Part shown: positions 39,309 to 49,065 of the stretch, in pieces | How the letters are laid out: each line of letters begins with the position of its first letter | Position numbering within the stretch: the stretch's first letter is position 1 | Origin: Salinimicrobium gaetbulicola | GTDB lineage: Bacteria; Bacteroidota; Bacteroidia; Flavobacteriales; Flavobacteriaceae | Length of the DNA: 64,000 bases | NCBI RefSeq assembly: GCF_042676025.1 | Contig: NZ_JBHTJP010000035.1 | Span: 62,001-126,000 of the forward strand | Reading direction: 5' to 3' | Program-made: the position numbers and the translations under genes | The notes under the pieces: model-generated | The model's database searches: none | What the model was told of the DNA's origin: nothing | Seen by the model: only the letters and a program-made list of their open reading frames with translations

Positions 39309-40316
39309 CTATTTATACTTAGCCATAAACTCTTCAGCTTTCTCTACCATAGATCTGCTGCCGCAGAAAAATGGCACTCTTTGATGCAGTTCCTGAGGTT
39401 CAATATCCAGAATACGACTGAAACCATCGCTGGCTTTACCACTTGCCTGCTCAGCGATGAACGCCATGGGATTACATTCATATAATAACCTCAACTTTCC
39501 GTTTGGAGCCTTCGAACTTGTGGGATAGAAATAGATTCCTCCTTTAATCATATTCCTGTGAAAGTCTGAAACCAAAGAACCAATATACCTTGAGGTATAC
39601 GGGCGATCATCCTTTTCTTCCTGGCAATACTTGATATAATCTTTTACTCCCTGCGGAAAATGCACATAATTCCCCTCGTTTACCGAGTAGATATGGCCGT
39701 TTTCAGGATATTTCATGTCCGGGTGGGATAGATACCACGAACCCAATGCAGGGTTCAGGGTAAATCCGTTCACCCCGTGCCCAGTAGTATAGACCAGCAT
39801 AGTCGAGGTGCCGTAAACTATATATCCGGCTGCTACCTGTTTGTTTCCCGGTTGCAGAAAATCTTCCAGTTGCACGGGCGTACCTACCGGTGTCACCCTT
39901 CTGTAAATCGAAAAAATAGTTCCTACTGAAACGTTGACGTCAATATTAGAACTTCCGTCAAGCGGATCCATCAACACAACGTACTTGTTCTTATGATCTT
40001 TATTACAGCCTTCAATGGTTATGAAGTCATCATTTTCTTCGGAAGCGATCCCACAAACGATCTCACGGTTGGTCAAGGTTTGAATGAACTTCTCATTGGC
40101 ATAAACATCCAATTTTTGCTGGTCTTCCCCCTGAACGTTTGTTTCACCTACGGCTCCCGTGATATCTACAAGACCTGCTTTATTAACCTCGTGATTAACC
40201 ACTTTTGCGGCCAGACGAATGGAATTTATTAGTCGGGAAAGTTCTCCCGATGAGTATGCGAATTCTGATTGATTTTCAATGATAAACTCCCCAAGAGTTT
40301 GGTTTTTCTTGACCAT
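39309..40316 (-). CDS. fbp: Class 1 fructose-1,6-bisphosphatase
   Basis: A 335-residue enzyme that hydrolyses fructose 1,6-bisphosphate for gluconeogenesis. Key motif VLMDPLDGSSNIDVNVSVGT (about 117-136) contributes the metal ligands Asp 120 and Asp 123. Earlier EENDDF and later YIGSLVSDFHRNM and KLRLLYECNPMAF are also characteristic. Length is normal. A promoter with both elements lies on the minus strand before it, divergent from the acetyltransferase gene. Confidence 0.96.
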   Translation of the reverse strand: MVKKNQTLGEFIIENQSEFAYSSGELSRLINSIRLAAKVVNHEVNKAGLVDITGAVGETNVQGEDQQKLDVYANEKFIQTLTNREIVCGIASEENDDFITIEGCNKDHKNKYVVLMDPLDGSSNIDVNVSVGTIFSIYRRVTPVGTPVQLEDFLQPGNKQVAAGYIVYGTSTMLVYTTGHGVNGFTLNPALGSWYLSHPDMKYPENGHIYSVNEGNYVHFPQGVKDYIKYCQEEKDDRPYTSRYIGSLVSDFHRNMIKGGIYFYPTSSKAPNGKLRLLYECNPMAFIAEQASGKASDGFSRILDIEPQELHQRVPFFCGSRSMVEKAEEFMAKYK

Positions 40317-40342
40317 TTGGTTATTATAAATTTGGTACTCAA

Positions 40343-40370
40343 CAAAACTAAATCAAATTAATTTAAGCAA
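40343..40370 (-). promoter_or_regulatory. Candidate fbp promoter
   Basis: On the minus strand TTG (40370-40368) is followed after 17 bases by TAGTTTTG (40350-40343), matching the Flavobacteriia pattern TTG-N17-23-TAnnTTTG. The predicted start point is about 20 bases before the fbp ATG at 40316. Confidence 0.5.
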
Positions 40371-40409
40371 CTATAACGTTTTCGTAAATTTTATCTTAAA
40401 ATCAATTTC

Positions 40410-40417
40410 TATTTTTG
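40410..40417 (+). promoter_or_regulatory. Candidate promoter -7 box for the acetyltransferase gene
   Basis: TATTTTTG, a perfect TAnnTTTG, lies 16 bases before the ATG at 40434, in a gap shared divergently with fbp. No TTG -33 element is visible. Confidence 0.35.
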
Positions 40418-40433
40418 TCGTTAAATAAAGTCT

Positions 40434-40916
40434 ATGGAAACCATCATCAGAAAAGGAAAGAAAGAAGACATGCCGGCGGTACTTGAACTCATCAAGGAAC
40501 TGGCAGCATTTGAGAAGGAGCCCGATGCAGTAGTTACCACTGTAGAGACTTTAGAACAGGAAGGGTTCGGTGAGAACCCGCTATTCCACGTTTTTGTGGC
40601 CGAAGTGGACGGGAGAATCGAAGGGATGGCCCTAGTCTATTACCGTTTTTCTACCTGGAAAGGTCGTACTTTACATTTGGAAGATCTCATTGTTAGAGAG
40701 GAAAAACGCGGCACCGGCTTAGGAAACGCTTTGTATAAGAAAGTAATAGAGTTCGCAAAAGAACAGAACTTAAAACGTGTAGAATGGGTGGTACTGGATT
40801 GGAACCAGCATGCCATTGATTTTTATGAGCGAAGCGGAGCCAACATATTAAAAGACTGGTACACGGTACAAATGGATGAGGACGGAATCACCAAATACGT
40901 AGAAACCAACACATGA
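40434..40916 (+). CDS. GNAT family N-acetyltransferase (diamine/spermidine acetyltransferase-like)
   Basis: A 160-residue acetyltransferase. The FEKEPDAVVTTVETLEQEGF stretch is typical of the spermidine/diamine group, EKRGTGLGNALYKK (about 82-95) is the acetyl-CoA loop, and WNQHAIDFYERSGA is the usual C-terminal motif. The substrate is inferred only from family resemblance. It overlaps the aspartate kinase start by 4 bases (ATGA), so the two are coupled. Confidence 0.85.
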   Translation: METIIRKGKKEDMPAVLELIKELAAFEKEPDAVVTTVETLEQEGFGENPLFHVFVAEVDGRIEGMALVYYRFSTWKGRTLHLEDLIVREEKRGTGLGNALYKKVIEFAKEQNLKRVEWVVLDWNQHAIDFYERSGANILKDWYTVQMDEDGITKYVETNT

Positions 40917-42163
40917 AAGTATTCAAATTTGGAGGCGCCTCTGTAAAAGATGCTGAAGGAGTAAAAAATGTACTCAAAGTCCTGGAGACCACCGGCACTT
41001 CACAAAAACTGGTCGTGATCTCTGCAATGGGAAAAACCACCAATGCCCTTGAAGAGGTGGTGAAGGATTACCTGGATACAGGAAACTATAACAACAGTCT
41101 TCAAACTATAAAGGAATATCATCACCAGATAATTCTCGAGCTTTTCCAAAGCAAGGAACATCCAATTTTCAAAAAGGTGAGCGGCTTCTTTCAGGAACTG
41201 GAAAACTTCCTGAACCACAACCGCTCGCAACAATACGATTTTGTATATGACCAGGTAGTGATCTACGGTGAACTTTTGTCAACCTCTATCGTTGGTGAAT
41301 ATCTTTCTTCGGAAGGAATCCGCACCGAGTGGCTTGACGCCAGAAACTGTATCAAGACCGACAGCACTTACCGTGACGCGCAGGTGAACTGGGAAGAGAC
41401 CCAATCGCAGATCACCAAATTTGTAAAAAGAGATAATCTGACCATAACTCAGGGTTTCATCGGTTCTGACGCCAATAACTTCTCCACCACACTTGGTCGG
41501 GAAGGAAGTGATTACACTGCCGGGATCTTCGCATATTGCCTTAACGCCGATAGTGTAACTATCTGGAAAGACGTTCCGGGGGTGTTAAACGCAGATCCGC
41601 GTGTGTTCCAGGATCCAACATTACTGGAACAGATCTCCTATGAAGAAGCGATCGAACTTGCATTTTACGGGGCTTCGGTCATTCACCCTAAAACACTTCA
41701 GCCTTTACAGAGAAAAGAAATTCCACTTTATGTAAGATCATTCCTAAACCTGTCGCAGGAAGGAACAGCCGTAAAAAAGGGGCATACCATCCTGCCCAGG
41801 ATTCCGTGTTTTATAGTGAAGAAAAATCAGGTTTTGATCTCGCTATCTTCGCTTGATTTCTCATTCATCATGGAAGATAAGATCAGTGAGATCTTCAGTT
41901 TATTCCATAAATACCAGATCAAGGTCGACCTCATTCAGAACTCCGCGATCAGCTTTTCAGTTTGTGTTGATAATAAATTTAATAATTTAGAAAAGTTAAT
42001 TAATCAGCTAAAAGCTACTTTTAGAGTCACCTACAATACCGGAGTTTCTTTATATACCATCAGGCATTTCAATGATGCAGCGATAAAAGAGCTTGAAAAG
42101 GACAAAAAGATTCTCTTGAAACAAACCACAAGGGAAACTGTCCAGATAGTAGCGACTCCCTGA
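40913..42163 (+). CDS. lysC: Aspartate kinase
   Basis: A 416-residue kinase that phosphorylates aspartate, the first step towards lysine, threonine and methionine. VFKFGGASVKD starts the protein, and GREGSDYTAGIFAY and IWKDVPGVLNADPR supply nucleotide and substrate contacts. The last 110 residues take the place of the ACT domains that give feedback control but are poorly conserved, so regulation cannot be judged. There is no fused homoserine dehydrogenase. The symbol is by function; isoenzymes may exist elsewhere. Confidence 0.92.
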   Translation: MKVFKFGGASVKDAEGVKNVLKVLETTGTSQKLVVISAMGKTTNALEEVVKDYLDTGNYNNSLQTIKEYHHQIILELFQSKEHPIFKKVSGFFQELENFLNHNRSQQYDFVYDQVVIYGELLSTSIVGEYLSSEGIRTEWLDARNCIKTDSTYRDAQVNWEETQSQITKFVKRDNLTITQGFIGSDANNFSTTLGREGSDYTAGIFAYCLNADSVTIWKDVPGVLNADPRVFQDPTLLEQISYEEAIELAFYGASVIHPKTLQPLQRKEIPLYVRSFLNLSQEGTAVKKGHTILPRIPCFIVKKNQVLISLSSLDFSFIMEDKISEIFSLFHKYQIKVDLIQNSAISFSVCVDNKFNNLEKLINQLKATFRVTYNTGVSLYTIRHFNDAAIKELEKDKKILLKQTTRETVQIVATP

Positions 42164-42191
42164 GCATTTTAGTGCATTAAATTTTATACAA

Positions 42192-44009
42192 ATGGGAATT
42201 GTAAGCGCCAAAGAGGTTGCCAGGTTCATGAACCTAGATAAATTCGGATTTTTAGGGACTTCTGTAGGATGGATCGTTTTACAATCCACCAGGCTTTCTG
42301 TAATCAATAAGGAATATGAAAAGCGGAAAAACCTTCCTGCTACAGAATTTATTGATTCCATATTAGAAGCTTTCGAAATAGACTTCGAGATCCCCGAAGA
42401 AGATCTTAAAAGGATTCCGAAGACAGGTCCTTTCATCACCATTTCAAATCATCCGTTAGGCGGGATCGACGGAATGATCCTGCTGAAGTTGTTGCTGGCA
42501 AAGCGGGAAGATTATAAGGTGATCGCCAATTTCCTGCTACAGCGTATAGAGCCTTTGGAATCTTACATCATGCCGGTCAATCCTTTTGAAGATCACAAGG
42601 AAGCAAAATCCAGCCTGAAAGGTATCAAGGACGCTATTTTACACATCCGTGAAGGGAAAGCTTTGGGAATCTTCCCCGCGGGCGAGGTTTCCACCTACCG
42701 GGACCACCGCATGATCGTTGACCGCCCCTGGGATCCTGCAGCAATGAAATTGATCCAGAAGGCCAATGTGCCGATCATACCAATCTATTTTCACGCGAAG
42801 AACAGTACTTTTTTCTACAGACTGGCATCTTTGAGCGATGTACTACGCACTGCTAAATTGCCCAGCGAAATGCTATCTCAAAAGAAAAGAAAGATCAAAG
42901 TGCGTATTGGAAATGCCATAAACCCTTCTGATATTGAGGAAATCCCAACTATTGAAGCGCTAACGGCCTTTTTAAGAAGAAAGACCTATATGCTGGCAAA
43001 TGCCTTTGAAAAAAAGCCATTTTTTAAAGGCTTACCTAAAAATCTGAAAAAGACGAGAGCCCCAAAAGAGATCGTAGAAGCTACCCGCGATGACCTTATG
43101 ATCGAAGAGGTGGAGAACTGTCGGAAAATGGATAAAAGGCTGCTGGAAAGCAAGAACTATGAAGTATTCCTGGCAAAAAAAGAGATCATTCCTAACATCT
43201 TAAAGGAAATAGGTAGGCTGCGGGAGATCACTTTCAGGGCGATCGGGGAAGGCACCAATAATCCCATTGATTTAGATGAATTCGATGATTACTACTATCA
43301 CATGTTTCTCTGGGATAATGAAGCCAACAAACTGGCTGGAGCTTACCGAATGGGAATGGGCTGTGAGATCTATGAAAAATACGGAATAAACGGATTTTAT
43401 TTACAGGACCTCTTTAGGTTTGAACCAGAACTGCATACTATGATGAGCCAGTCCATTGAAATGGGGAGAGCCTTCATCATTAAAGAATATCAACAAAAAC
43501 CGATGCCCCTTTTCTTACTTTGGAAAGGGATCGTACACTGTACTTTACGTTTCCCGTCCCATAAATACCTTATTGGCGGGGTAAGTATCAGCAATAAGTT
43601 TTCGAATTTTTCCAAATCGCTGATGATCGAATTCATGAGGTCCCATTATTACGATCCATACATTGCACAGTATGTAAGACCTAAGAAGGAATTCAAGGTC
43701 AAACTGAAGGATGGTGACAAGGACTTTGTTTTTGACGAAACCCAGGCCGACCTCAACAAATTTGACAAGATCATTGATGAAGTGGAGCCGGGAAGTTTAC
43801 GTTTACCGGTACTTATCAAGAAATACATTAAACAGAACGCCAAGGTGATCGCTTTCAATGTGGACCCATTGTTCAATGATGCGGTTGACGGCCTAATGTA
43901 TATTCGCATTGCAGACCTTCCGGAAAGCACCGTAAAGCCAGTGATGGAAGAATTTCAGGTGGAACTTGAACGCAAGGTAACAGAGATGCGGAAGCAAGAG
44001 AAAAACTGA
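42192..44009 (+). CDS. Bifunctional lysophospholipid/ornithine-lipid-type acyltransferase (OlsF-like)
   Basis: A 605-residue protein made of two acyltransferases. The N-terminal half has a PlsC-like motif NHPLGGIDG (86-94; H87 and D93, one residue wider than HxxxxD) and FPAGEVS at 161-167. The C-terminal half from about 320 is GNAT-like, as in OlsB-type N-acyltransferases (REITFRAIGEGTNNPIDLDE, AGAYRMGMG). In Flavobacterium and Serratia an OlsF protein with this order makes ornithine lipid. Glycine lipids made by GlsA/GlsB-type enzymes are the other candidate. The product is inferred. Confidence 0.75.
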   Translation: MGIVSAKEVARFMNLDKFGFLGTSVGWIVLQSTRLSVINKEYEKRKNLPATEFIDSILEAFEIDFEIPEEDLKRIPKTGPFITISNHPLGGIDGMILLKLLLAKREDYKVIANFLLQRIEPLESYIMPVNPFEDHKEAKSSLKGIKDAILHIREGKALGIFPAGEVSTYRDHRMIVDRPWDPAAMKLIQKANVPIIPIYFHAKNSTFFYRLASLSDVLRTAKLPSEMLSQKKRKIKVRIGNAINPSDIEEIPTIEALTAFLRRKTYMLANAFEKKPFFKGLPKNLKKTRAPKEIVEATRDDLMIEEVENCRKMDKRLLESKNYEVFLAKKEIIPNILKEIGRLREITFRAIGEGTNNPIDLDEFDDYYYHMFLWDNEANKLAGAYRMGMGCEIYEKYGINGFYLQDLFRFEPELHTMMSQSIEMGRAFIIKEYQQKPMPLFLLWKGIVHCTLRFPSHKYLIGGVSISNKFSNFSKSLMIEFMRSHYYDPYIAQYVRPKKEFKVKLKDGDKDFVFDETQADLNKFDKIIDEVEPGSLRLPVLIKKYIKQNAKVIAFNVDPLFNDAVDGLMYIRIADLPESTVKPVMEEFQVELERKVTEMRKQEKN

Positions 44010-44092
44010 ATTATTTTATTGACAAGATTCTCTTCTACAGTTGTAAATCTTTTTTAGGATCGTTATATTACCTGAATAGAAAAAGAAATACT

Positions 44093-44740
44093 ATGGAAAA
44101 AATATTGATAGCCGGAGCTACCGGAAGTACAGGAAAAAGGATCATCGAAATTCTGAATAACAGTCAGAGTTTTGACCCTGTGGCCATGATCAGGAAAGAG
44201 GAGCAAAAGACCATTTTTGACGATATGGAAGTAAAATGGGTGTTGGCCGATCTGGAAGGAGATGTTTCCGAAGCAGTAAAGGGGGTTGATAAGATCATTT
44301 TTGCGGCAGGCTCAGGTGGAAGTACCGGTCCTGAAAAGACAGATGCAGTAGATCGTGACGGAGCAATAAAGCTAATTGACGCAGCCAAAAAAGCCAAGGT
44401 CAAAAAATTCATTATGCTGAGTTCCATGGGTGCAGATGATCCCGCCGCTCATGAAGAATTGAAACATTACCTGGAAGCGAAGGCTGCCGCAGATGAACAC
44501 CTGAGAAAAAGTAAATTAAAATATACCATTTTACGCCCCGGAAGACTTACAGATGATATGGGACTTGGAAAGGTGAATCTGGCCGAAAAACTGGATGACC
44601 TTGGAGAGATCCCGAGAGATGACGTGGCTTTCTTATTGATCATGTCGCTGGCAGACCCGCTTCTTCCTAATATGACCGTAGAAGCCATTGAAGGTGAGGA
44701 ACCTATTAAGTCGGCAATGATCGAACTAAGCAGAGGATAA
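44093..44740 (+). CDS. NmrA-like SDR family protein
   Basis: A 215-residue Rossmann protein starting ILIAGATGSTGKRIIEIL (dinucleotide loop GATGSTG, residues 7-13). It also has FAAGSGGSTGPEKTDAVD, FIMLSSMGAD and TILRPGRLTDD, all typical of the atypical SDR group of YwnB/YhfK kind. These proteins usually bind NAD(P), with no established reaction. One base separates it from the YwbE gene. Confidence 0.85.
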   Translation: MEKILIAGATGSTGKRIIEILNNSQSFDPVAMIRKEEQKTIFDDMEVKWVLADLEGDVSEAVKGVDKIIFAAGSGGSTGPEKTDAVDRDGAIKLIDAAKKAKVKKFIMLSSMGADDPAAHEELKHYLEAKAAADEHLRKSKLKYTILRPGRLTDDMGLGKVNLAEKLDDLGEIPRDDVAFLLIMSLADPLLPNMTVEAIEGEEPIKSAMIELSRG

Positions 44741-44741
44741 A

Positions 44742-44930
44742 ATGAAACCACTTCGGAAGGATATCAGTCCCGGTACAGCGGTAAGAATTGTACAAAAACA
44801 GGATCAGCGATCCGGAAAACTTACGGAAGGTATTGTGGCTGATATGCTGACGAAATCCCCTTCCCACCCACATGGGATAAAAGTACGCCTGGAAACAGGA
44901 GAAGTAGGAAGAGTACAGTCTATAATTTAG
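44742..44930 (+). CDS. ywbE: YwbE family protein
   Basis: A 62-residue protein. The LRKDISPGTAVRIVQKQDQR, TEGIVADMLTKSPSHPHGIK and VRLETGEVGRVQ segments define the YwbE (DUF2196) family, which is short and SH3-like. Its role is unknown. It follows the NmrA-like gene after one base and converges on the MFS gene with a 3-base gap. Confidence 0.9.
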   Translation: MKPLRKDISPGTAVRIVQKQDQRSGKLTEGIVADMLTKSPSHPHGIKVRLETGEVGRVQSII

Positions 44931-44933
44931 CTG

Positions 44934-46127
44934 TTAAAACTTCCGGATCCGTTGGGAGTTAAGAATGGTCAAGGCCATTGCGCCAAAGATTCCCAAAATG
45001 ATCGACTCGAAACTGATTCCCATGTCGATCATAAATCCAACTACCAGTGGTCCCAATGCTGTACTTACGACCATAAACATGGTAAATACACTTCTTATGG
45101 CTCCCATTTTCTCGGTGCCGTAGATCTCGGCGATCAAAGAAGTTTTAACGGTACCGGACATTCCAACGGTAACGCCCATTAGTACCAGGAAGATCAAAGC
45201 TCCAATAATACTATTCATTAATGCTAATGGTAATAGTCCCAGACAAACAGGAATCAGGTAATACCTGAACATTTTCTTGGCGGTGAACTTATCGACCCAT
45301 ACCCCGCCGAAAAGGGAAAACAGGAACCGGGTAGCCGCATAGACCGTGAAAAATGTAGCGTAGAGCTGGACAGACCAACCTTTATTCTCTACAAATACAT
45401 ACTGGTAGAAAATGATGGCTGTAACCGAAAAGCTCAGCATAAAACTCGCTGGCACCATCACCCCGAATTTTTTATCGAAAACGATGCTTTTGTAATCCTT
45501 CAGAAGTGACCAGAAGGAAGGTCTGGCCGCAGTAGACAGTTGCTCATCAAAAGCCTCAAGATTGGTGAATTTTAATCTTAGTAAGTACAACAGCAGAAAT
45601 ACGCCACTGGTAATGGCGGCAATACGCCAGTCGTAAAAGGCAATTAAAAGCGAGATCAAAACAGGGAATACAGCTTCACCTACAGAAAATCCGAGAGATG
45701 AAAAACTCAAAGCCTTACCTCGATCGGCAACGAATTGCTTAGACATGATGGTCATACTTATATGCGTAAGTAAGCCCTGACCGGTAAGGCGCAGCCCTGT
45801 TATTGCAACGATGAGGAAAAGGATATTTTGAGAAAATCCCAGCAGCATACTGGAAAGCCCTAGTCCTATAATAGTAAAGGCTGTCACTTTTTTGGCCGGT
45901 TTATGGTCGACGGTGTGCCCTACCGAAAGCATGATCATGGAAGCCGTAACCGTACACCCGGCGTAAATGGCTCCAAAGGTACCTTCAGAAATGCTAAATG
46001 ATTTTATTATTTCCGGCACATAAAGCGATATCAGGAAGGTCTGTCCAAATCCTGACAAAAAGGTCAATAACCATCCAAAACTTACTTTTCTAAAGTTCCC
46101 TTTCAGAAAGTGGTAGAAATCTTTCAA
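44934..46127 (-). CDS. Major facilitator superfamily transporter
   Basis: A 397-residue protein with 12 membrane segments. An MFS motif A-like loop SVGHTVDHKPAKKVT lies after helix 2 (about 65-80), and its counterpart GGVWVDKFTAKKM lies between helices 8 and 9. It starts KDFYHFLKGNFRKVSFGWLL. The substrate cannot be told. Sequence style suggests the monocarboxylate-porter-like group found in Bacteroidota. No regulator or catabolic gene is adjacent. Confidence 0.85.
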   Translation of the reverse strand: MKDFYHFLKGNFRKVSFGWLLTFLSGFGQTFLISLYVPEIIKSFSISEGTFGAIYAGCTVTASMIMLSVGHTVDHKPAKKVTAFTIIGLGLSSMLLGFSQNILFLIVAITGLRLTGQGLLTHISMTIMSKQFVADRGKALSFSSLGFSVGEAVFPVLISLLIAFYDWRIAAITSGVFLLLYLLRLKFTNLEAFDEQLSTAARPSFWSLLKDYKSIVFDKKFGVMVPASFMLSFSVTAIIFYQYVFVENKGWSVQLYATFFTVYAATRFLFSLFGGVWVDKFTAKKMFRYYLIPVCLGLLPLALMNSIIGALIFLVLMGVTVGMSGTVKTSLIAEIYGTEKMGAIRSVFTMFMVVSTALGPLVVGFMIDMGISFESIILGIFGAMALTILNSQRIRKF

Positions 46128-46291
46128 ACCTGTATTTTTTCAATTAGTGCGCAAAGGTAACAGGCTTTATTCGGAAATCTCGGAAAGGACTTAAGTATAT
46201 CTTTTAGCGCTATAGAAAAGCTTTATCTTCTTCAAATAAAACGATGCCGCAAAAGACTGGTACATGAAACATTTGGGCTTAAATACAGATC

Positions 46292-47251
46292 CTATTTTTC
46301 TTCGGAAGCAGTTCCGAAACGTTCAATGATCTTGGCCGCTATGGTATCTGCCAGTTTACGATGAGATTCCAGCGTCCACCCCGCCACATGCGGCGTAAAA
46401 AGCACATTATCCATCACCAGTAACTCCTGGAGGGCCTGAGGAAGTTTTTCTTCTCCGGAAAAAAGATCTTCAAAAGAGGATTTTTCGTACTCCAGCACAT
46501 CCAGCCCTGCACCCAGGATCTTTTTCTCCTGAAGCGCTTTCACCAGGTCGGCGGTCACCACACTTTTTCCCCTAGCGGTATTCAGGAACCAAAAAGGCTT
46601 TTCAAAAGCATTAATGAAGTTCTTATTGATCATATGATTGGTTTGCGGGGTCCAGGGGGTGTGCAGACTTAACACATCTATTTTTTTCCTGAATTCTTCA
46701 AGGGAGACCTGGCGCGCATTTTCATCACCTACTCCGTCCAGAATATCGTAGCAAAGCACCTCCACTTCAAATCCGCACAGTTTTTTTGCGAAGGCCTTTC
46801 CCATATTTCCGTAGCCTATGATCCCCACGGTCTTGCCGTCCAGCTCCACTCCCCTGTTCGCTTCCCGAAACCAAAAGCCTTCCCGAACCTGCCTGTCTGC
46901 CTTATTCAAATTATTGAAAAGGGACAATAACATTCCGAGGGCGTGTTCTCCTACCGCGTTCCGGTTACCTTCAGGAGCTGAGAACAAAGCCACCCCCTTC
47001 TTTTCGGCATGTTCCACATCAATACTTTCCAACCCTGCTCCTACGCGGGCGATAAACTTTAGGTTGGGAGCGGCATCTAAAAAATCCCTTCCTATTTTAA
47101 ACCTGCTCCTGATCACGATCCCGTCATACAAATGCTGGTTTTCCAGGATCTCTTCAGAACTCAGTTTATAACCTTCAATATTTTGATGTCCTGCAGCTTC
47201 TAACTGCTGCATAAGGGTCGGGTGGTTACTATCGGCGTGAAGAATGGTCAT
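46292..47251 (-). CDS. D-2-hydroxyacid dehydrogenase (phosphoglycerate-dehydrogenase-like)
   Basis: A 319-residue NAD-dependent dehydrogenase. IGYGNMGKAFAKKL (about 148-161) is the dinucleotide loop, LSLHTPWTPQTNHMINKNF the conserved P-T turn, LNTARGKSVV has the catalytic Arg, and TPHVAGWTLESH has the catalytic His. The C-terminus lacks an ACT domain, so it is of the short kind. Serine synthesis is possible but cannot be separated from other 2-oxoacid reductions. The cupin gene lies 3 bases upstream. Confidence 0.87.
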   Translation of the reverse strand: MTILHADSNHPTLMQQLEAAGHQNIEGYKLSSEEILENQHLYDGIVIRSRFKIGRDFLDAAPNLKFIARVGAGLESIDVEHAEKKGVALFSAPEGNRNAVGEHALGMLLSLFNNLNKADRQVREGFWFREANRGVELDGKTVGIIGYGNMGKAFAKKLCGFEVEVLCYDILDGVGDENARQVSLEEFRKKIDVLSLHTPWTPQTNHMINKNFINAFEKPFWFLNTARGKSVVTADLVKALQEKKILGAGLDVLEYEKSSFEDLFSGEEKLPQALQELLVMDNVLFTPHVAGWTLESHRKLADTIAAKIIERFGTASEEK

Positions 47252-47254
47252 AAA

Positions 47255-47620
47255 TTAGATTTTTGGATAGTCGGTCTTTGTGAGTTCGGCGTTCACCTCC
47301 CCTGTATGTTTGATGCTGAGCTTTTCAAAAAGCATGATGTGCACCTCTTCCCCATTCTTGGTCATGGGACAATGCCGCACTCCTTTTGGGACCACGATGA
47401 TCTCTCCTTCCTTTATGGTTTCGGTCCGGTCCTCAAACTGGATATACAGGGTACCCTTGACGACCTGAAAAAGCTCATCTTCCTCCTCATGTTGATGCCA
47501 TACGAACTCGCCTTTGACCTTTGCCAGCAGTACCTGCATGTCGTTGACGACAGCTATCTGGTGCGGATGCCAGTGATCCCGGAATTTAGTGAGTTTTTCT
47601 TGTGGATTGATCGAGTGCAT
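47255..47620 (-). CDS. Cupin domain protein
   Basis: A 121-residue single cupin. FVWHQHEEEDELFQVVKGTL carries the His-x-His...Glu metal site (about 37-56), and RHCPMTKNGEEVHIMLFEK the second motif. The barrel is complete and has no other domain. Such proteins are often metal-dependent isomerases or sensors. It is 3 bases upstream of the hydroxyacid dehydrogenase gene, so the two are likely one transcript. Confidence 0.85.
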   Translation of the reverse strand: MHSINPQEKLTKFRDHWHPHQIAVVNDMQVLLAKVKGEFVWHQHEEEDELFQVVKGTLYIQFEDRTETIKEGEIIVVPKGVRHCPMTKNGEEVHIMLFEKLSIKHTGEVNAELTKTDYPKI

Positions 47621-47712
47621 AAAACTTTCAGAAACAGGTTCTTTACAAAACTACTGAATGAAAATGGAATTCAGGACAGCCACCACAGGTATCGGTAGCA
47701 GCTTTTATTCAA

Positions 47713-49065
47713 TTAAAATCCTAAGATAACCTTCGCGATGGTGAAATAAATAAGGATCCCGAAAATGTCATTACTGGTGGTGATGAACGGGCCGGTTGCC
47801 ATCGCAGGATCGATCCCGAACTTATCCAGAATGATAGGTACGAAAGTTCCAATAAGCGATGCGATCACGATCACCGAGATCAATGATATCCCTACGGTAA
47901 GACCGAACCAGAAATCAAATCCAAGAAGGAAAATCCCACCAATAAGCAATAAAAGCGCCAGGGCGGCACCATTGAGCAAACTCAGTAATATCTCTTTAAA
48001 AAGTCGGTTTAGCAAAGATCCGCTCAGGCTTTGATTTGCCAGACCCTGCAACACGATCGCCGAAGATTGTACCCCTACGTTTCCTGCCATCGCCGCGATA
48101 AGCGGTACGAAGAAGAATAAGGCTGCATGTTCTTGCATTGCGGCATCAAAGGTTCCCAGCACGGTCACTGATACAAATCCTCCCAATAACGCAAGAATAA
48201 GCCATGGTAAACGGGCTCGGGTAAGACGTAAAATAGAATCATCTGCCTCAACATCTTCAGAGATACCGGCTGCCATCTGGTAATCTTTTTCAGCCTCGTC
48301 CCTTATAAAATCAACGATATCATCAATAGTGACACGACCTACGAGTCGCCCCATTTCATCTACCACGGGAATGGCTTCCAAATCATATTTTTGCATGATA
48401 CGAGCCACCTCATCACCTTTGGTATGAACGTTCACATAATCCACCTTAGGAATGTAAACATCACTTATATTGGCCCTGCTAGGCGCGGTAAGCAGATCTT
48501 TCAAAGACAAACGTCCCTTTAATTTGCCCTTATCGTCCACCACGTAAATGGAATGCACGCGGGTCACATTCTCGGCTTGGGAGCGCATCTCTGTCATACA
48601 TCCGGTCACACTCCAGTTCTCATTGACTTTTACAAGTTCTTTCGCCATTAAACCCCCGGCAGAATTCTCATCATATCGAAGCAGTTCGACGATGTGCTCG
48701 GCGTGTTCCTCGTCAATGATCTCTCCAATAACCTCCTGCTTCCTTTCTTCGGAAAGTTCAGAGATAATATCGGCGGCATCATCGGTATCCATATTCTCGA
48801 GCTCCTCGGCGATCTCCTTGGCCGAAAGATTATCAAGAATGCGTTCCCGCACGTCTTCTTCCAGCTCCATAAGAGCTTCGGAAGTTTTCGTACTATCGAG
48901 AAGTTTAATGATATAGGTAGCCTGGTCGAGATCAAGTTCATCAATGATCTCGGCAATATCGGCGTGGTGCACCTCCTCAAGCTGCACCAACAATTCATCA
49001 TCCCGCTGTTCTTCGATGAGATGTTGAATGTTCTCGATATATTCTTCGGTTACCTCAAACTGCAT
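47713..49065 (-). CDS. mgtE: Magnesium transporter MgtE
   Basis: A 450-residue channel. The acidic N-terminal superhelix (ELEEDVRERILDNLSAKE) and two CBS domains (about 135-190 and 200-255) form the magnesium sensor. Five membrane helices (about 285-450) include the conserved AAMAGNVGVQSSA (about 335-347) and a C-terminal DPAMATGPFITTSNDIFG pore motif. It overlaps the rsmA stop by 11 bases, so both are in one operon. Confidence 0.94.
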   Translation of the reverse strand: MQFEVTEEYIENIQHLIEEQRDDELLVQLEEVHHADIAEIIDELDLDQATYIIKLLDSTKTSEALMELEEDVRERILDNLSAKEIAEELENMDTDDAADIISELSEERKQEVIGEIIDEEHAEHIVELLRYDENSAGGLMAKELVKVNENWSVTGCMTEMRSQAENVTRVHSIYVVDDKGKLKGRLSLKDLLTAPSRANISDVYIPKVDYVNVHTKGDEVARIMQKYDLEAIPVVDEMGRLVGRVTIDDIVDFIRDEAEKDYQMAAGISEDVEADDSILRLTRARLPWLILALLGGFVSVTVLGTFDAAMQEHAALFFFVPLIAAMAGNVGVQSSAIVLQGLANQSLSGSLLNRLFKEILLSLLNGAALALLLLIGGIFLLGFDFWFGLTVGISLISVIVIASLIGTFVPIILDKFGIDPAMATGPFITTSNDIFGILIYFTIAKVILGF

